NCBI GenBank assembly: GCA_001773255.1
Contig: MEWF01000003.1
Coordinates: 1-6,564 of the forward strand
Length of the DNA: 6,564 nt
Direction: 5' to 3'
Source of the DNA: a candidate division WWE3 bacterium RIFOXYC2_FULL_42_13
GTDB taxonomy: Bacteria > Patescibacteriota > WWE3 > UBA101185 > UBA10185
The notes beneath the pieces are model-generated. The model was not told the origin of the DNA and ran no database searches. It worked only from the letters and a program-made list of their open reading frames with translations. The first letter of the stretch is position 1. Every line of letters begins with the position of its first letter. Below are positions 5,853-6,564 of this stretch, in pieces. The position numbers were made by a program, and so were the translations under genes.

Positions 5853-5889
5853 CTTTATAGGTTTTACTGCTAACACGCGGGTAAAAACC
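5839..5889. repeat. Three copies of a TAAAAACC-like word in the divergent intergenic region
   Basis: TAAAAACC occurs at 5839-5846 and again at 5882-5889, with the inverted form GGTTTTAC at 5860-5867 between them. The set lies between the two divergent promoters and touches the -35 region of the minus-strand promoter. It may be a regulator-binding array or a chance AT-rich pattern. Confidence 0.3.
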
Positions 5890-5916
5890 CTTGCACTCAT
5901 ACACCAAGAGTGCTAA
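5890..5916 (+). promoter_or_regulatory. CIRCE element, HrcA repressor operator of the clp gene
   Basis: The known CIRCE consensus is TTAGCACTC-N9-GAGTGCTAA. Here CTTGCACTC (5890-5898) is followed by exactly 9 nt and then a perfect GAGTGCTAA (5908-5916); only the first and third bases of the left arm differ. It lies just upstream of a chaperone-type AAA+ gene, as expected for HrcA-controlled heat-shock genes. HrcA bound here would cover both promoter boxes. Confidence 0.9.
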
Positions 5917-5919
5917 TAT
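5891..5919 (+). promoter_or_regulatory. Promoter of the clp gene, embedded in CIRCE and predicted leaderless
   Basis: TTGCAC (5891-5896) and TAATAT (5914-5919) are exactly 17 nt apart, with TGC before the -10 as an extended element. Both boxes lie in the arms of the CIRCE palindrome. The -10 ends 7 nt before the ATG at 5927, so the transcript should start at about the first base of the start codon; no Shine-Dalgarno is present. Confidence 0.75.
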
Positions 5920-5926
5920 CTTACTC

Positions 5927-6564
5927 ATGGTTTTATGCCACCGATGCGGACAGCGTCCTGCCAAATATCCAATAAATCAGATTGTAGATGGTAAGCAGGT
6001 CTACATGGCTCTCTGCGAAGTATGTTACGAGGAAGTTGTAAAAGAGACGTCACAATCCGCTTCAAAATTAGATAAATACGGACGCGACCTTACCCAGTTA
6101 GCCAGGGAAGGTAAACTTGACCCTGTTATCGGGCGAAAAAACGAGATCGAGCGCGTCATTCACATCCTTTCAAGAAGAACAAAAAATAACCCTGTGCTCA
6201 TCGGAGACCCCGGAGTTGGAAAAACAGCTATAGTTGAGGGTTTAGCTCAAAAAATCGTTAACGGACAGGTTCCGGAGCCTTTAAGGGGCAAACGTGTGTT
6301 TATGCTCGACTTAGCTTCTATAATTGCGGGTACTTCTCATAGAGGTATGTTCGAGGGGCGTTTGAAAGACATAATAACCGAGGTCATTTCGGCAAGCGGT
6401 CAGATAATTCTTTTCGTTGACGAGCTCCATACTGTTATTGGAGCCGGTAGTGCAGAAGGATCGATGGATGCCGCAAATATACTTAAACCGGCCCTTGCAA
6501 GAGGTGAATTACAGATGGTTGGTGCTACTACAATAGATGAGTACAGAAAGTATGTTGAAAGGGA
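5927..6564 (+). CDS. ClpE-like zinc-finger AAA+ unfoldase (N-terminal part)
   Basis: 212 codons are visible and the gene runs off the right edge. The protein opens with a CxxC-x22-CxxC zinc finger (C4, C7, C30, C33), then a short linker with KLDKYGRDLTQLAREGKLDPVIGR (47-70), the standard entry to the first AAA+ domain of Clp/Hsp100 proteins. Walker A is GDPGVGKT (93-100), Walker B is ILFVDE (161-166) followed by LHTVIGAG, and the sensor 1 region is GATTIDEYRKY (199-209). There is no Clp_N repeat domain. This order matches ClpE of Firmicutes: a zinc finger in place of Clp_N, and an ATPase that unfolds substrates, usually for ClpP. The first pore loop reads GTSHRGMFEGRL (135-146), with His where Tyr of KYRG is usual. 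The ATG is chosen because the zinc finger begins at residue 4 and the only upstream in-frame candidate (TTG 5891) lies inside CIRCE. The presence of a second ATPase domain or a ClpP-docking loop cannot be seen. Confidence 0.93.
   Translation, partial: MVLCHRCGQRPAKYPINQIVDGKQVYMALCEVCYEEVVKETSQSASKLDKYGRDLTQLAREGKLDPVIGRKNEIERVIHILSRRTKNNPVLIGDPGVGKTAIVEGLAQKIVNGQVPEPLRGKRVFMLDLASIIAGTSHRGMFEGRLKDIITEVISASGQIILFVDELHTVIGAGSAEGSMDAANILKPALARGELQMVGATTIDEYRKYVER

Noticed and set aside
5305..5873. Plus-strand frames at 5305-5496 and 5565-5873
   Set aside because: Both lie antisense to the 250-aa gene or across its promoter, without ribosome sites or recognisable products.
1..6564. CRISPR array, insertion sequence, tRNA or rRNA gene, prophage genes
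   Set aside because: No regularly spaced repeats, transposase frames, terminal inverted repeats, cloverleaf-like segments or phage structural genes are visible. The gaps are short and taken up by promoters and terminators.
1..6564. Alternative genetic code (UGA as glycine or tryptophan)
   Set aside because: The 105-aa membrane protein gene ends in TGA just before its terminator, and all conserved genes read through without internal UGA.

Overview
The window reads as a compact, moderately AT-rich bacterial chromosome segment. Genes are densely packed, proteins are short for their families, and both TAA/TAG and TGA act as ordinary stops, so there is no sign of UGA recoding. Four things suggest a Candidate Phyla Radiation (Patescibacteria) genome, perhaps Microgenomates or a relative: a small HEPN-like protein inserted between gatA and gatB, a family A DNA polymerase without a 5' nuclease domain, a short GatB, and a stripped-down Clp ATPase. 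This placement is an inference from gene style and remembered family features, not from a search.

Layout. Positions 1-2332 (+) are the end of an amidotransferase operon: gatA (3' part), a 130-aa HEPN-like protein, then gatB, with gaps of 2 and 3 nt. A bidirectional terminator hairpin at about 2335-2377 separates it from a convergent pair of small three-helix membrane proteins (2385-2961, minus). That pair has a strong promoter at 2984-3011. A divergent promoter at 3048-3056 drives a 615-aa proofreading family A DNA polymerase (3064-4911, +). A second bidirectional hairpin (4926-4972) separates the polymerase from a convergent 250-aa protein of unknown function (4983-5735, minus) whose base composition is richer in GC. 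The last gene, running off the right edge, is a ClpE-like zinc-finger AAA+ unfoldase (5927 onward, +).

Regulation is the most informative part. The clp promoter carries a CIRCE element (the HrcA operator) lying exactly across its -35 and -10 boxes. The divergent gene's -10 region contains the same 10-nt half-site in inverted orientation. Both polA and clp lack a Shine-Dalgarno sequence, and each has a TGN-extended -10 box ending exactly 7 nt before the ATG, which predicts leaderless mRNAs. The other genes with visible upstream sequence have Shine-Dalgarno sites, although that of gatB is unusually distant.

Functions. GatA and GatB are subunits of the GatCAB enzyme, which converts misacylated Glu-tRNA(Gln) and/or Asp-tRNA(Asn) to the correct amide form. 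The polymerase serves DNA repair or gap-filling synthesis. The Clp ATPase serves protein quality control, probably under heat-shock control. The two membrane proteins and the 250-aa protein are not recognised.
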